Shown: positions 48,619 to 57,462, numbered from the stretch's first letter. The stretch: 64,000 nucleotides of DNA from Actinomadura livida (GCF_014648675.1 NZ_BMRO01000001.1:206017-270016), one strand, 5' to 3'. Numbers and translations are program-made. The notes: generated by a model not told the origin, from the letters alone.

Positions 48619-49742
48619 CCGAAAAGCACTTGCCGGGGGGTCTGGGGGGTCGCCCCTCCGGAGAGACCTCGGTTCTGCGGCCGCATGCGGAGCAGGAGTA
48701 CGCCGGCGAGCTGGCGCGGCTGGCCGAGCACGACGACCGGCCCCGCCCGCCCGGCTGGCGGCTGTCGCCGTGGGCCGTCACCACGTACCTGCTCGGCGGC
48801 GAGCTGCCCGACGGCACGGCGGTCACCCCGAAGTACGTGGGGCCGCGCCGGCTGATGGAGGTCGCGGTCGCGACGCTGGCCACCGACCGCGCGCTGCTGC
48901 TGCTCGGCGTGCCGGGGACGGCGAAGACGTGGGTGTCGGAGCATCTCGCCGCGGCCGTCAGCGGCGACTCCACCCTCCTCGTGCAGGGGACGGCGGGCAC
49001 GGCGGAGGAGGCGATCCGCTACGGCTGGAACTACGCGCGGCTGCTCGCCGAGGGCCCGTCGGAGCAGGCGCTGGTGGAGAGCCCGCTGATGCGCGCGATG
49101 CGGCTCGGCTCGGTCGCCCGCATCGAGGAGCTGACCCGGATGCCGTCCGACGTCCAGGACACGCTGATCACCGTCCTGTCGGAGAAGACGCTGCCGGTCC
49201 CCGAGCTGAACACCGAGGTGCAGGCGCGCAAGGGCTTCACGGTCATCGCGACCGCGAACGACCGCGACCGGGGCGTGAACGAGCTGTCCAGCGCGCTGCG
49301 CCGCCGGTTCAACACGGTCGTGCTCCCGCTCCCCGAGTCCGTCGAGGAGGAGGTCGGCATCGTGGCGCGCCGCGTCGACCAGATCGGCGCGGGGCTGGAG
49401 CTGCCCGAGTCCCCGGCGGGCCTGGAGGAGATCCGCCGCGTCGTCACCGTGTTCCGCGAGCTGCGCTCGGGCGTGACGGGCGACGGGCGGACCAAGCTCA
49501 AGTCGCCCAGCGGGACGCTCAGCACCGCCGAGGCCATCTCGGTGATCACCAGCGGGCTGGCGCTGGCCGCGCACTTCGGCGACGGGGTGCTGCGCGCCGC
49601 GGACGTGGCGGGCGGCATCGTCGGCGCCGTCGTGCAGGACCCGGTGTCCGACCGGGTGGTGTGGCAGGAGTACCTGGAGGCGGTCGTCCGCGACCGGCCG
49701 GAGTGGCGCGACTTCTACCGCGCGTGCCGGGAGGTCTCTTGA
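48615..49742 (+). CDS. MoxR-family AAA+ ATPase of the SWIM/VWA operon
   Basis: A 375-aa ATPase. Walker A is GVPGTAKT with K104, an unusual variant of MoxR's GxPGxGK. Walker B reads ARIEELTRMP, and sensor-1 is FTVIATANDRDRGVNELSSA. GTG 48615 overlaps the previous stop by four bases. Its first ~20 residues (KHLPGGLGGRPSGETS) are encoded by the second copy of the inverted repeat, so the N-terminus was probably extended by insertion. It should energise the VWA protein four genes' worth downstream in the same operon. Confidence 0.87.
   Translation: MTEKHLPGGLGGRPSGETSVLRPHAEQEYAGELARLAEHDDRPRPPGWRLSPWAVTTYLLGGELPDGTAVTPKYVGPRRLMEVAVATLATDRALLLLGVPGTAKTWVSEHLAAAVSGDSTLLVQGTAGTAEEAIRYGWNYARLLAEGPSEQALVESPLMRAMRLGSVARIEELTRMPSDVQDTLITVLSEKTLPVPELNTEVQARKGFTVIATANDRDRGVNELSSALRRRFNTVVLPLPESVEEEVGIVARRVDQIGAGLELPESPAGLEEIRRVVTVFRELRSGVTGDGRTKLKSPSGTLSTAEAISVITSGLALAAHFGDGVLRAADVAGGIVGAVVQDPVSDRVVWQEYLEAVVRDRPEWRDFYRACREVS
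48632..48661. repeat. GC-rich inverted repeat inside the MoxR gene (copy 2)
   Basis: CCGGGGGGTCTGGGGGGTCG is identical to copy 1 over 20 nt; the right arm CCCCTCCGG has one C-to-T and one shift relative to copy 1, weakening the stem. It lies within the first 16 codons of the ATPase, in frame. Confidence 0.75.
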
Positions 49743-52096
49743 GCCACGTCGAGGTCTACGGGATCCGCCACCACGGGCCCGGCTCGGCGCGGGCGCTGCG
49801 CGGCGCCCTGGAGGAGTTCAAGCCCGACGCGGTGCTGATCGAGGGCCCGCCGGAGGCCGACCCGATCGTGGAGCTGGCCGGCGAGCCGGGGATGGTGCCG
49901 CCGGTCGCGCTGCTGGCCTACGCCCCCGCCACCGGCGGGGCCCCCGCCGCTGCGGGCGCCGGTGACCGGGGCGACGGCCGCAAGGCCGCGTTCTGGCCGT
50001 TCGCCGAGTTCAGCCCGGAATGGCAGGCGATCCGGTACGCCCTCGGCGCGGGGGTTCCCGTCCGGTTCTGCGACCTTCCGGCCGCGCACCAGCTCGTCCC
50101 GTCCCCCGGCGCGGAGGAGGAGGACTCCGAACCGGAGGACGCGGAGCAGGAGAGCGCGGAGAAGGACGGCCCCGGCGAGGGCGAGGCCCCGCCGGAGCCG
50201 GCGGAGGGCATCCGGCTGGATCCGCTGGGGTGGCTGGCGAAGGCCGCCGGGTACGACGACGCCGAGCGGTGGTGGGACGACGTCGTCGAGCACCGCGGCG
50301 GCGGGCCCTCGCCGTTCCCGGCGATCGCCGAGGCCATGGCCGAGCTGCGCGAGCAGCTCGCCGAACTCCCGGAGGGCGCCGCGTCCGCCGGCCTTCCGCC
50401 CGGCCACCTGCTGCGGGAGGAGCAGCGCGAGGCGCACATGCGGCGGACGCTGCGCCGCACCCTCAAGGAGGGCCACGAGCGGGTCGCCGTGGTGTGCGGC
50501 GCGTGGCACGTCCCCGCCCTCCGGGCGAAGGTCCCGGCGGCCCACGACGACCGGACCCTGCGCGGGCTGCCGAAGGCCAAGGTCGCGATGACGTGGGTGC
50601 CGTGGACGCACGGGCGGCTGTCCGGGCGCTCCGGCTACGGCGCGGGCGTCCGGTCCCCCGGCTGGTACCACCACCTGTTCACCGCCCCGGACCGGCCGGT
50701 CGAGCGGTGGCTCACCGCCGCCGCCCGCGTCCTGCGCGCCGAGGACCTGCACGTCTCCTCGGCGCACGTGATCGAGGCCGTCCGGCTCGCCGAGGCCCTC
50801 GCCGCGCTGCGGGGGCGCCCCCTCGCCGGGCTGGACGAGGTGACCGAGGCGACCAGGGCGGTGCTGTGCGAGGGCGCCGACCTGCCGGTCGAGCTGATCC
50901 AGCGGCGCATGGTCGTCGGGGAGCGGCTCGGCGCCGTCCCGGAGCGGACGCCGATGGTCCCGCTCCAGCGCGACCTGCAGGCGCAGCAGCGGCGGCTGCG
51001 GCTCAAGCCGTCCGCGCTCGACAAGGAGCAGGACCTCGACCTGCGCAAGCCCGTGGACCTGGAGCGCAGCCGCCTCCTGCACCGCCTCCGCCTCCTGCAC
51101 GTCGACTGGGGCGTCCCGGCCGAGACGGGCCGGTCCAAGGGCACGTTCCGCGAGACGTGGACGCTGGCTTGGCGGCCGGAGTTCGACGTCGAGCTGATCG
51201 AGGCGAGCGCGTGGGGCACCACCGTCCGCGGCGCGGCCACGGCCCGCGCGGAGTCGGCCGCCACCGGCGCCGGCACGCTCGCCGACCTGACCTCGGTGGC
51301 GGAGCGCTGCCTGCTCGCCGACCTCGGCGACGCGCTGCCGACCGTCATGCGCGTGCTCGCCGACCGGGCCGCGGTCGACACCGACGTCGCGCAGCTGATG
51401 TCCGCGATGCCCGCCCTCGTGCGGGCGCTGCGCTACGGCGACGTGCGCGGCACGCCCACCGGCCCGCTCCGCACGGTCGTCGACGGCCTCGTCGTGCGGA
51501 TCTGCGTCGGGCTCCCGCCGGCCGTCACCGGCCTGGACGACGACGCCGCCCGCGAGTTCCTCGGCCACGTCGACGCCGTGCACGGCGCGCTGGCGCTGCT
51601 GGCCGAGGACGGCCACATCGAGCGCTGGCGCCGCACGCTGGAGGGCCTCGTGGCCCGCCCGGAGGCCCTGCACGGCCTGATCGAGGGGCGGCTCACCCGG
51701 CTCCTCCTGGACGCGGGCCGCCTGCACGACGTGGCCGACCGGATGGCGCGGGCCGTGTCCACCGGCACCGCCCCCGCGCGCGCCGCCGCCTGGGTGGAGG
51801 GCTTCCTGTCCGGCGGCGGGCTGATCCTCATGCACGACACCGCGCTCCTGCGCCTCGTCGACGACTGGATCGCGGGGCTGCCGGGCGACTCGTTCACCGA
51901 CGTGCTCCCCCTGCTGCGCCGTACCTTCGGCGCCTACGCCGACGCCGAGCGCCGCGCCATCGGCGAGCGGCTGCGCCGCCTGGACCAGACCTCCGCCGCG
52001 TCGTCCGGCCCGGACGGGGAGGACGTGGACGCCGCCCGCGCGGCCGCCGCGACCGCGACGACCCTGCACATCCTCGGCTGGGAGGGATCATCGTGA
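49739..52096 (+). CDS. DUF5682 family protein with TraB/EreA-like motifs
   Basis: A 785-aa protein. The N-terminus has YGIRHHGPGSARAL (H11, H12) and AVLIEGP (E35). Near residue 225 comes REEQREAHMRRTLRR, and VVCGAWHVPAL has H257. This His-Glu-Arg-His order resembles the TraB/TIKI/EreA/ChaN hydrolase superfamily; that is inference. A Glu-rich linker sits near 125-165, and the C-terminal 400 residues are helical. The start codon is TTG 49739, overlapping the MoxR stop. DUF5682 is a recalled family name. It could be a metal-dependent hydrolase acting as the operon's effector. Confidence 0.75.
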   Translation: MSHVEVYGIRHHGPGSARALRGALEEFKPDAVLIEGPPEADPIVELAGEPGMVPPVALLAYAPATGGAPAAAGAGDRGDGRKAAFWPFAEFSPEWQAIRYALGAGVPVRFCDLPAAHQLVPSPGAEEEDSEPEDAEQESAEKDGPGEGEAPPEPAEGIRLDPLGWLAKAAGYDDAERWWDDVVEHRGGGPSPFPAIAEAMAELREQLAELPEGAASAGLPPGHLLREEQREAHMRRTLRRTLKEGHERVAVVCGAWHVPALRAKVPAAHDDRTLRGLPKAKVAMTWVPWTHGRLSGRSGYGAGVRSPGWYHHLFTAPDRPVERWLTAAARVLRAEDLHVSSAHVIEAVRLAEALAALRGRPLAGLDEVTEATRAVLCEGADLPVELIQRRMVVGERLGAVPERTPMVPLQRDLQAQQRRLRLKPSALDKEQDLDLRKPVDLERSRLLHRLRLLHVDWGVPAETGRSKGTFRETWTLAWRPEFDVELIEASAWGTTVRGAATARAESAATGAGTLADLTSVAERCLLADLGDALPTVMRVLADRAAVDTDVAQLMSAMPALVRALRYGDVRGTPTGPLRTVVDGLVVRICVGLPPAVTGLDDDAAREFLGHVDAVHGALALLAEDGHIERWRRTLEGLVARPEALHGLIEGRLTRLLLDAGRLHDVADRMARAVSTGTAPARAAAWVEGFLSGGGLILMHDTALLRLVDDWIAGLPGDSFTDVLPLLRRTFGAYADAERRAIGERLRRLDQTSAASSGPDGEDVDAARAAAATATTLHILGWEGSS

Positions 52097-53277
52097 ACGA
52101 TGCGGCGGCGCCGGAGGAGGACCGGCTGCGGCGGTGGCGGCTCGTGCTCGGCGGCGGGCGGGCCGACGGGACCGGGGTGACGCTCGCCGGGGACGACGCG
52201 CGGATGGACGGGGCGCTGGAGCGGCTCTACGGGGCGGGCGGCGAGGAGGGGCGGTCGCGGCGGCGCGGCGCCGGGCTCGGCGACTCGGCGCCCTCGGTGG
52301 CGCGGTGGCTCGGCGACATCCGCACGTACTTCCCGTCGAGCGTCGTCCAGGTCATGCAGAAGGACGCGATCGAGCGGCTCGACCTCACCCGGCTGCTGCT
52401 GGAGCCGGAGATGCTCGACGCCGTCGAACCGGACGTCCACCTCGTCGGGACGCTGCTGTCGCTGAACCGGGTGATGCCCGACCGGGCGCGGGAGTCCGCG
52501 CGGGCCGTGGTGCGGAAGGTCGTCACCGAACTGGAGCGGCGGCTCGCCCAGAAGACGCGCTCGGCGCTCGGCGGGGCGCTGGACAGGTCGGCGCGGGTGC
52601 TGCGGCCGCGGCGGCTCGCCGACGTCGACTGGGAGCGCACGATCCGCGCGAACCTGCGGCACTACCTGCCCGAGCACGGGACGATCGTCCCGGAGCGGCT
52701 CATCGGGTACGGGCGGCGGCAGCAGGCCGTGAAGCGGGACGTGATCCTGGCGATCGACCAGAGCGGGTCGATGGCGGCGTCGGTGGTGTACGCGAGCGTG
52801 TTCGGCGCGGTGCTGGCGTCGATGCGGTCGCTGCGGACGTCGCTGGTGGTCTTCGACACGAACGTGGTCGACCTGACCGCCCAGCTGCACGACCCCGTGG
52901 AGGTGCTGTTCGGCACGCAGCTCGGCGGCGGAACCGACATCAACCGGGCGGTCGCCTACTGCCAGGGCCTGGTGGCGCGGCCGGACGACACGATCCTCGT
53001 GCTCATCAGCGACCTGTACGAGGGCGGGATCCGGGACGAGCTGCTGCGGCGGGTGGCGGCGCTGACGTCGGCGGGCGTGCAGGTCGTGGTGCTGCTCGCC
53101 CTGTCGGACGAGGGCGCCCCGGCCTACGACCACGAGAACGCGGCGGCGCTGGCGGCGATGGGCGTCCCGGCGTTCGCGTGCACGCCGGACGCGTTCCCCG
53201 ACCTGATGGCCGCCGCGATCGAACGCCGCGATCTGAGGGAGTGGTCGGAGCGGAACGACCCGGGCGCCGCGGGGTGA
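52093..53277 (+). CDS. VWA (von Willebrand factor A) domain protein
   Basis: A 394-aa protein. Helical N-terminus (about 1-190) with RIYFPSSVV-like repeats is followed by a VWA domain. The MIDAS is D222-Q-S-G-S, with a later GGGTDINRA threonine and LVLISDLYEGG aspartate. It probably binds Mg2+ and is switched by the MoxR ATPase in the same operon. GTG 52093 overlaps the DUF5682 stop by four bases. It ends three bases from the convergent kinase stop. It has no membrane segment, unlike the DUF58-linked VWA-type proteins. Confidence 0.88.
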   Translation: MNDAAAPEEDRLRRWRLVLGGGRADGTGVTLAGDDARMDGALERLYGAGGEEGRSRRRGAGLGDSAPSVARWLGDIRTYFPSSVVQVMQKDAIERLDLTRLLLEPEMLDAVEPDVHLVGTLLSLNRVMPDRARESARAVVRKVVTELERRLAQKTRSALGGALDRSARVLRPRRLADVDWERTIRANLRHYLPEHGTIVPERLIGYGRRQQAVKRDVILAIDQSGSMAASVVYASVFGAVLASMRSLRTSLVVFDTNVVDLTAQLHDPVEVLFGTQLGGGTDINRAVAYCQGLVARPDDTILVLISDLYEGGIRDELLRRVAALTSAGVQVVVLLALSDEGAPAYDHENAAALAAMGVPAFACTPDAFPDLMAAAIERRDLREWSERNDPGAAG

Positions 53278-53280
53278 CCG

Positions 53281-54795
53281 TCAGCGGGACGCTCTCGTCA
53301 GGCCGCGGGCGAGCAGGACCACGACGACGGCGGTCACCACGGCGTGCCCGGCGAGCGCGGACACCTGGATCTCGACGAGCGCGCCCCACGCGCCCCACAT
53401 CGCGACCCGGGCGACGCGGGCGCCCATCACCGTCCACGCGGCGGGGCGGCTGCCGCGCCAGGCGAGGATCACCGCCACCAGCGTGACCACCGCCAGCACG
53501 GCGAACGACGACGCGACCACGGGCAGCAGCCCGCCGCGGGCGCCCTCGCTCAGCTCCGGCCTGGCGATCAGGATGGCGAGGGCGGCCACGTCCAGCACGG
53601 CCAGGAACGCCGCGAGGACGAGGCCCGCCACGAGCGCCGGGCCACGCCGGAGGGTAGGGCCGGGCCGCGGTGCCGGGGAGGGCCGGTGCGCGTCGGTCGC
53701 CGGGTGCGGCTCGCCGCCGCCCTGCGGCCACGGTGCACGCCACGTCTCCGGTGCGGCGGGACCGGGCGGGTACGGCGGCGCGCCGTCCGGCGGGGACTGC
53801 CGGATCGTCGCGGATTCCGCGTCCTGGGTGAACCGGGCGGTCGGCGGCCCTGCGGCGGGCTGCGCGCCGTGGAACCCGGTGCCGGGCATGCCGCCGGACG
53901 CGGGGGCCGGGACGCCGGGCGCCTGGACCGTCGGGCCCGGGAGGCGCTCGGTCGCGGTCTGCGGGCGGGTGCTCCCGTCGCGTTCGCCGAGGAGCCACAG
54001 CAGGACGTCCTCGGAGGTCGGCCGCACCTTCGGGTCCTTGGCGAGGCACGCCGCGGCGACCTCGGCGAGCTTGCCCGGCAGCACGCCCAGGTCGGGCGTC
54101 TCGTGCATGATCCGGTACATGACGGCGGGCAGCGGGCCGCCGGCGAAGGGGTCGCGGCCGGTGGCGGCGAACAGCAGGGTGCCCGCCCAGGCGAACAGGT
54201 CGGTGGCGGGCCCGACGCGGCCGGAGAACTGCTCGGGCGCCATGTAGGCGGGCGTCCCGACGACCTGGCTGGTCAGCGTGGACCCGGCGTCGAACGCGCG
54301 GGCGATGCCGAAGTCGATCACGCGGGGGCCGTCCGGCCCCATCAGCACGTTCTGCGGCTTGAAGTCGCGGTGCACGACGTTGGCGCGGTGGATCGCCGAC
54401 AGCGCCGTCACCGAGCTGATGGCGAGGCGGTCGAGGTCGGCGCCCGAGCGCGGGCCCTCCTCCTGGACGAGCGCGCGCAGCGACCGCCCGGGGATGTACT
54501 CGCTGACGATGTAGGGGCGGTCGCCGGCCATGTCGGCCTCGAGCATCTGCGCGGTGCAGAACCCCGCGACGCGCTGCAGCAGGGCCAGCTCGCGGACGAA
54601 GCGCTCCCGGGCGCCGGCGTCCCCCAGCAGCTGCGCGTGCAGGAGTTTCACGGCGACGCGGGACGGCCCGCCGGCGGGCTCCACCGGGCGGCCGAGGTAG
54701 ACCACGCCCTGGCCCCCGGTGCCGATCCGGCCGAGCAGCTCCCAGCCGCCGAGCCGGTCGGGGTCGGCCGCGGTGAGCGGAATCGGGCTCGCCAT
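53281..54795 (-). CDS. Membrane Ser/Thr protein kinase
   Basis: A 504-aa kinase. Gly-loop GTGGQGVVYLG, ATP-Lys K50, HRDFKPQN with D144, DFGIAR and APEQFSG place the kinase in residues 18-275. A Pro-rich linker precedes several C-terminal transmembrane helices (ALVAGLVLAAFLAVLDVAAL and onward), rather than one helix as in PknB. ATG 54795 has GGGGG upstream. Divergent from the DUF6777-like lipoprotein at 54932. It abuts the VWA operon end-on, so it may respond to or phosphorylate that system, but no evidence beyond position exists. Confidence 0.88.
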   Translation of the reverse strand: MASPIPLTAADPDRLGGWELLGRIGTGGQGVVYLGRPVEPAGGPSRVAVKLLHAQLLGDAGARERFVRELALLQRVAGFCTAQMLEADMAGDRPYIVSEYIPGRSLRALVQEEGPRSGADLDRLAISSVTALSAIHRANVVHRDFKPQNVLMGPDGPRVIDFGIARAFDAGSTLTSQVVGTPAYMAPEQFSGRVGPATDLFAWAGTLLFAATGRDPFAGGPLPAVMYRIMHETPDLGVLPGKLAEVAAACLAKDPKVRPTSEDVLLWLLGERDGSTRPQTATERLPGPTVQAPGVPAPASGGMPGTGFHGAQPAAGPPTARFTQDAESATIRQSPPDGAPPYPPGPAAPETWRAPWPQGGGEPHPATDAHRPSPAPRPGPTLRRGPALVAGLVLAAFLAVLDVAALAILIARPELSEGARGGLLPVVASSFAVLAVVTLVAVILAWRGSRPAAWTVMGARVARVAMWGAWGALVEIQVSALAGHAVVTAVVVVLLARGLTRASR

Positions 54796-54931
54796 TCGTA
54801 CCCCCGTCCGGGTCCCCCGGATACCGGCCGGGCGGCCGGTGAAAAAATTCGGCATTCCGCCGGGCACAAATCCGCTCCACCCGGCATCAAAGAGTATAGA
54901 TACGGGGAGCCCGGAGCGGGAGTGAGAAAGC

Positions 54932-55984
54932 ATGGCCGAGATCCATTCACCAATTGCCCGGTTCACGGGGCCGGCGGCGGCGGTCGCGGCCCTGGCGCTG
55001 GCGGCGGGCGTGCTGACCGCGTGCGGGGACGCGGGGGCGGCCATCACCCGGCTGACGGTGGGGACGCCGGGCCCCGACCCGTACACGCTGGTGTCCGGCA
55101 CCGACGAGACCGACGTCAAGGAGCGGCCGAAGGCGGGCGGGACCCAGACCGGCGACTCCCCCGGCCTGTACGGGGGAACGCGCCAGGAGGCGACGTGCGA
55201 CCCGCAGAAGCTGATCGCGTTCCTGCAGGCCAATCCCGGCAAGGCGCGGGCCTGGGCGGGCGTCCAGGGGATCCCGGTGAGCGACGTCCCGCGGTACGTG
55301 TCACGGCTGACGCCGGTGCTGCTGCGGACCGACACGCTGGTCACCAACCACGGCTACCGGAACGGGAAGGCGACGAGCGGTCCCGCCGTGCTGCAGGCGG
55401 GAATGGGCGTTCTGGTCAATGGCTACGGGGTGCCGGTCGTGAAGTGCAATTGCGGTAATCCGCTGACCCGGCCGGACAAAAAGATCTCCCCGGACGGCGC
55501 GTCCTACACCGGCCGGTCCTGGCCGGGATTCGAGAAGCGGAATGTGACCGAGATCGAGCCGCGGGATTCGAAGAAGGGGACGATCACCACGTTCGTCCTG
55601 GTCGATCCCGAGGGCACGATGGGGTTCGAGCGGCCGCGCGCCACCGAGGGCGAGGCCGACGGGCCGCCGGCGGAGCTCCCGGCGACCGAGACCGAGCTCA
55701 CCGACAGCGAATCGCCGTCGCCGTACGATTCGGGACTGGAGTCGCCGGGGACGGAGTCACCGGGGACCGGGACGCCCGGCACCGAGCCCACGGGCACCGA
55801 GTCGCCCGGCACGCCCTCGCCCGGCACCGGGGAGGGCGGCGGCGACTCCCCCGCCTCAACGGGCGTGACCTCGCACGACCCGGGTATGGGCGGCGGGGAC
55901 CCGACGGGCTCGGGCACCGGCGAGGAGTCGCGGGCGCCGATCTCGCTGCCGCCGTCCGAGGAGCCCGCGCCGCCGGTCGGCTGA
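54932..55984 (+). CDS. DUF6777-like lipoprotein with C-terminal Pro/Thr/Ser/Gly tail
   Basis: A 350-aa precursor. Hydrophobic start and the lipobox VLTACG (C at residue 31) mark a lipoprotein. The core has YGGTRQEATCDPQKLIAFLQ, RYVSRLTPVLLRTDTLVTNH and VVKCNCGNPLTRP, with paired Cys, matching what I recall of DUF6777. Residues from about 265 on consist of degenerate PGTESPGT-type repeats likely to span the cell wall. It diverges from the kinase at 54795, and such lipoproteins may be sensors for membrane kinases; that is inference. Confidence 0.72.
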   Translation: MAEIHSPIARFTGPAAAVAALALAAGVLTACGDAGAAITRLTVGTPGPDPYTLVSGTDETDVKERPKAGGTQTGDSPGLYGGTRQEATCDPQKLIAFLQANPGKARAWAGVQGIPVSDVPRYVSRLTPVLLRTDTLVTNHGYRNGKATSGPAVLQAGMGVLVNGYGVPVVKCNCGNPLTRPDKKISPDGASYTGRSWPGFEKRNVTEIEPRDSKKGTITTFVLVDPEGTMGFERPRATEGEADGPPAELPATETELTDSESPSPYDSGLESPGTESPGTGTPGTEPTGTESPGTPSPGTGEGGGDSPASTGVTSHDPGMGGGDPTGSGTGEESRAPISLPPSEEPAPPVG

Positions 55985-55995
55985 GTACCGTGCGG

Positions 55996-56001
55996 TATAT
56001 T
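55996..56001 (+). promoter_or_regulatory. TATATT -10 element, leaderless ArsR transcript
   Basis: TATATT lies seven bases before the ATG at 56009, matching leaderless spacing. No ribosome site is present and no -35 is obvious. The element abuts the operator palindrome. Confidence 0.5.
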
Positions 56002-56015
56002 TGCTCATATGAGCA
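56002..56015. promoter_or_regulatory. Perfect 14-bp palindrome TGCTCATATGAGCA over the ArsR start codon
   Basis: Exact palindrome whose centre contains the ATG at 56009-56011. Size and position match ArsR/SmtB operators. Binding would block both transcription start and the leaderless initiation site. Confidence 0.7.
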
Positions 56016-56398
56016 GTGCTTCAGATGTCGCCCCCGCCGACGCGTGCGCCGTCCGCGTGGTCGATCCTGAGAAGGTCGCCCTCGTCACCGCCGCCCTGCC
56101 GGACGCGGAGACGGTCGCCGAGCTGGCGCAGGTGTTCGGGCTGCTGTCCGACCCGGGGCGGCTGAGGGTGATCACCGCACTGCTGGAGGGCGGGGAGATG
56201 TGCGTCTGCGACATCGCCGCCGCCTGCGGGCACACGGAGTCGGCGGTCTCGCACGCGCTGCGCCTGCTGCGCGCCAACCGCGTCGTCCGGGTCCGCAGGG
56301 CCGGCCGGATGGCCTACTACCGGCTGGCCGACTCGCACGTCCGCATGCTGCTGGACCTCGCCCTCACCCACGTCGGCCACGGGGAGGAGGCCACATGA
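56009..56398 (+). CDS. ArsR/SmtB family metalloregulator
   Basis: A 129-aa winged-helix repressor. EMCVCDIAAACGHTESAVSH carries the CVC metal motif in the recognition-helix region (alpha-3 site), and DSHVRMLLDLALTHVGH gives an alpha-5 His/Asp site, as in zinc/cadmium sensors. So binding of Zn, Cd or Co is likely. It overlaps the CDF exporter gene by four bases (ATGA), giving a metal-inducible efflux operon. Confidence 0.9.
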   Translation: MSSASDVAPADACAVRVVDPEKVALVTAALPDAETVAELAQVFGLLSDPGRLRVITALLEGGEMCVCDIAAACGHTESAVSHALRLLRANRVVRVRRAGRMAYYRLADSHVRMLLDLALTHVGHGEEAT

Positions 56399-57441
56399 CC
56401 GGGGACCGGGAGAGCGCTCCGGCTCCGCGCACCAACGGGCACGCGCACGGCCGCCGGCACGGACACGGGCATGGACACGGGCACGGCGTGTCGGCGGGGG
56501 CCGACCGGCGGCTGCTCGGCACCGCGCTGGCGCTGATCCTCACCTTCATGGTGGGCGAGGTCGCCGTCGGCCTCATCGCCGGATCGCTGGCGCTGATCAC
56601 CGACGCCGCGCACATGACGACCGACGCGTTCGCGATCGCGCTGGCGCTGGTCACGATGCGCATCGCGGCGCGCCCGCCGAAGGGCGGCTTCACCTACGGC
56701 CTGCGCCGCGCCGAGATCCTGTCGGCCCAGCTCAACGGGCTGACGCTGATCCTGCTCACGGCCTATTTCACCTACGAGGGCGTCCGGAGGCTGATCGAAC
56801 CGCACGCCGTCGAGGGCCAGTTCGTGTTCTGGACGGCGCTGGTCGGCATCGCGGTCAACGTCGCGGCGACCTGGCTGATCAGCAGGGCGGACCGGAGCAG
56901 CCTCAACGTCGAGGGCGCGTTCCAGCACATCCTCAACGACCTGTTCGCGTTCATCGCCACGGCCATCGCCGGCCTGGTCGTGTGGACGACCGGCTTCGAC
57001 CGCGCCGACGCGATCGCGTCCCTGCTGGTGGCCGCGCTGATGCTGAAGGCCGGGTACGGGCTGCTGCGGGACGCGGGCCGGGTCCTCATGGAGGCCGCGC
57101 CGGCGGGCATCGACCCGTCCGAGCTCGGTACAAGGCTCGCCGGGCGCCCCTGCGTGCAGGAGGTGCACGACCTGCACGTCTGGGAGGTCAGCTCCGGCTA
57201 CCCGGCGCTGTCGGCGCACGTCCTGGTCGACACCGGGGGCGACTGCCACGCCGTCCGGCGCGACCTCCAGGAGCTGCTGCGGGCCTCGTACGGGATCACC
57301 CACACGACCCTGGAGGTCGACCACGTGCACGAGCCCTCCGGGGACGGGCACGGCCACTGCGACGACCCGCACGGCCCCCGCCACGTGGGCGACACCGGCA
57401 CCCCGCACGAACACGCGGGCCCCGCCCCCTGCGACCACTAG
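56395..57441 (+). CDS. Cation diffusion facilitator (CzcD-like) metal exporter
   Basis: A 348-aa six-helix transporter. The His-rich N-terminus (HGHGHGHGHG) is metal-binding. DAAHMTTDAFA and HILNDLFAF give the intramembrane zinc site (HxxxD pairs). A C-terminal cytoplasmic domain (VHDLHVWEVSSGYPALSAHV) and a second His-rich tail follow. It exports Zn, Cd or Co by proton antiport. Its ATG overlaps the ArsR stop. Ends before a hairpin at 57463. Confidence 0.9.
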   Translation: MTGDRESAPAPRTNGHAHGRRHGHGHGHGHGVSAGADRRLLGTALALILTFMVGEVAVGLIAGSLALITDAAHMTTDAFAIALALVTMRIAARPPKGGFTYGLRRAEILSAQLNGLTLILLTAYFTYEGVRRLIEPHAVEGQFVFWTALVGIAVNVAATWLISRADRSSLNVEGAFQHILNDLFAFIATAIAGLVVWTTGFDRADAIASLLVAALMLKAGYGLLRDAGRVLMEAAPAGIDPSELGTRLAGRPCVQEVHDLHVWEVSSGYPALSAHVLVDTGGDCHAVRRDLQELLRASYGITHTTLEVDHVHEPSGDGHGHCDDPHGPRHVGDTGTPHEHAGPAPCDH

Positions 57442-57462
57442 GCCCCCGATCCGGTGGCCGGG

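Noticed and set aside
55735-55835. Repetitive CCCGGCACCGAG-type units, first considered as a short CRISPR-like array
   Set aside because: They are degenerate in-frame codons for PGTES-type repeats in a lipoprotein tail, without regular spacers.
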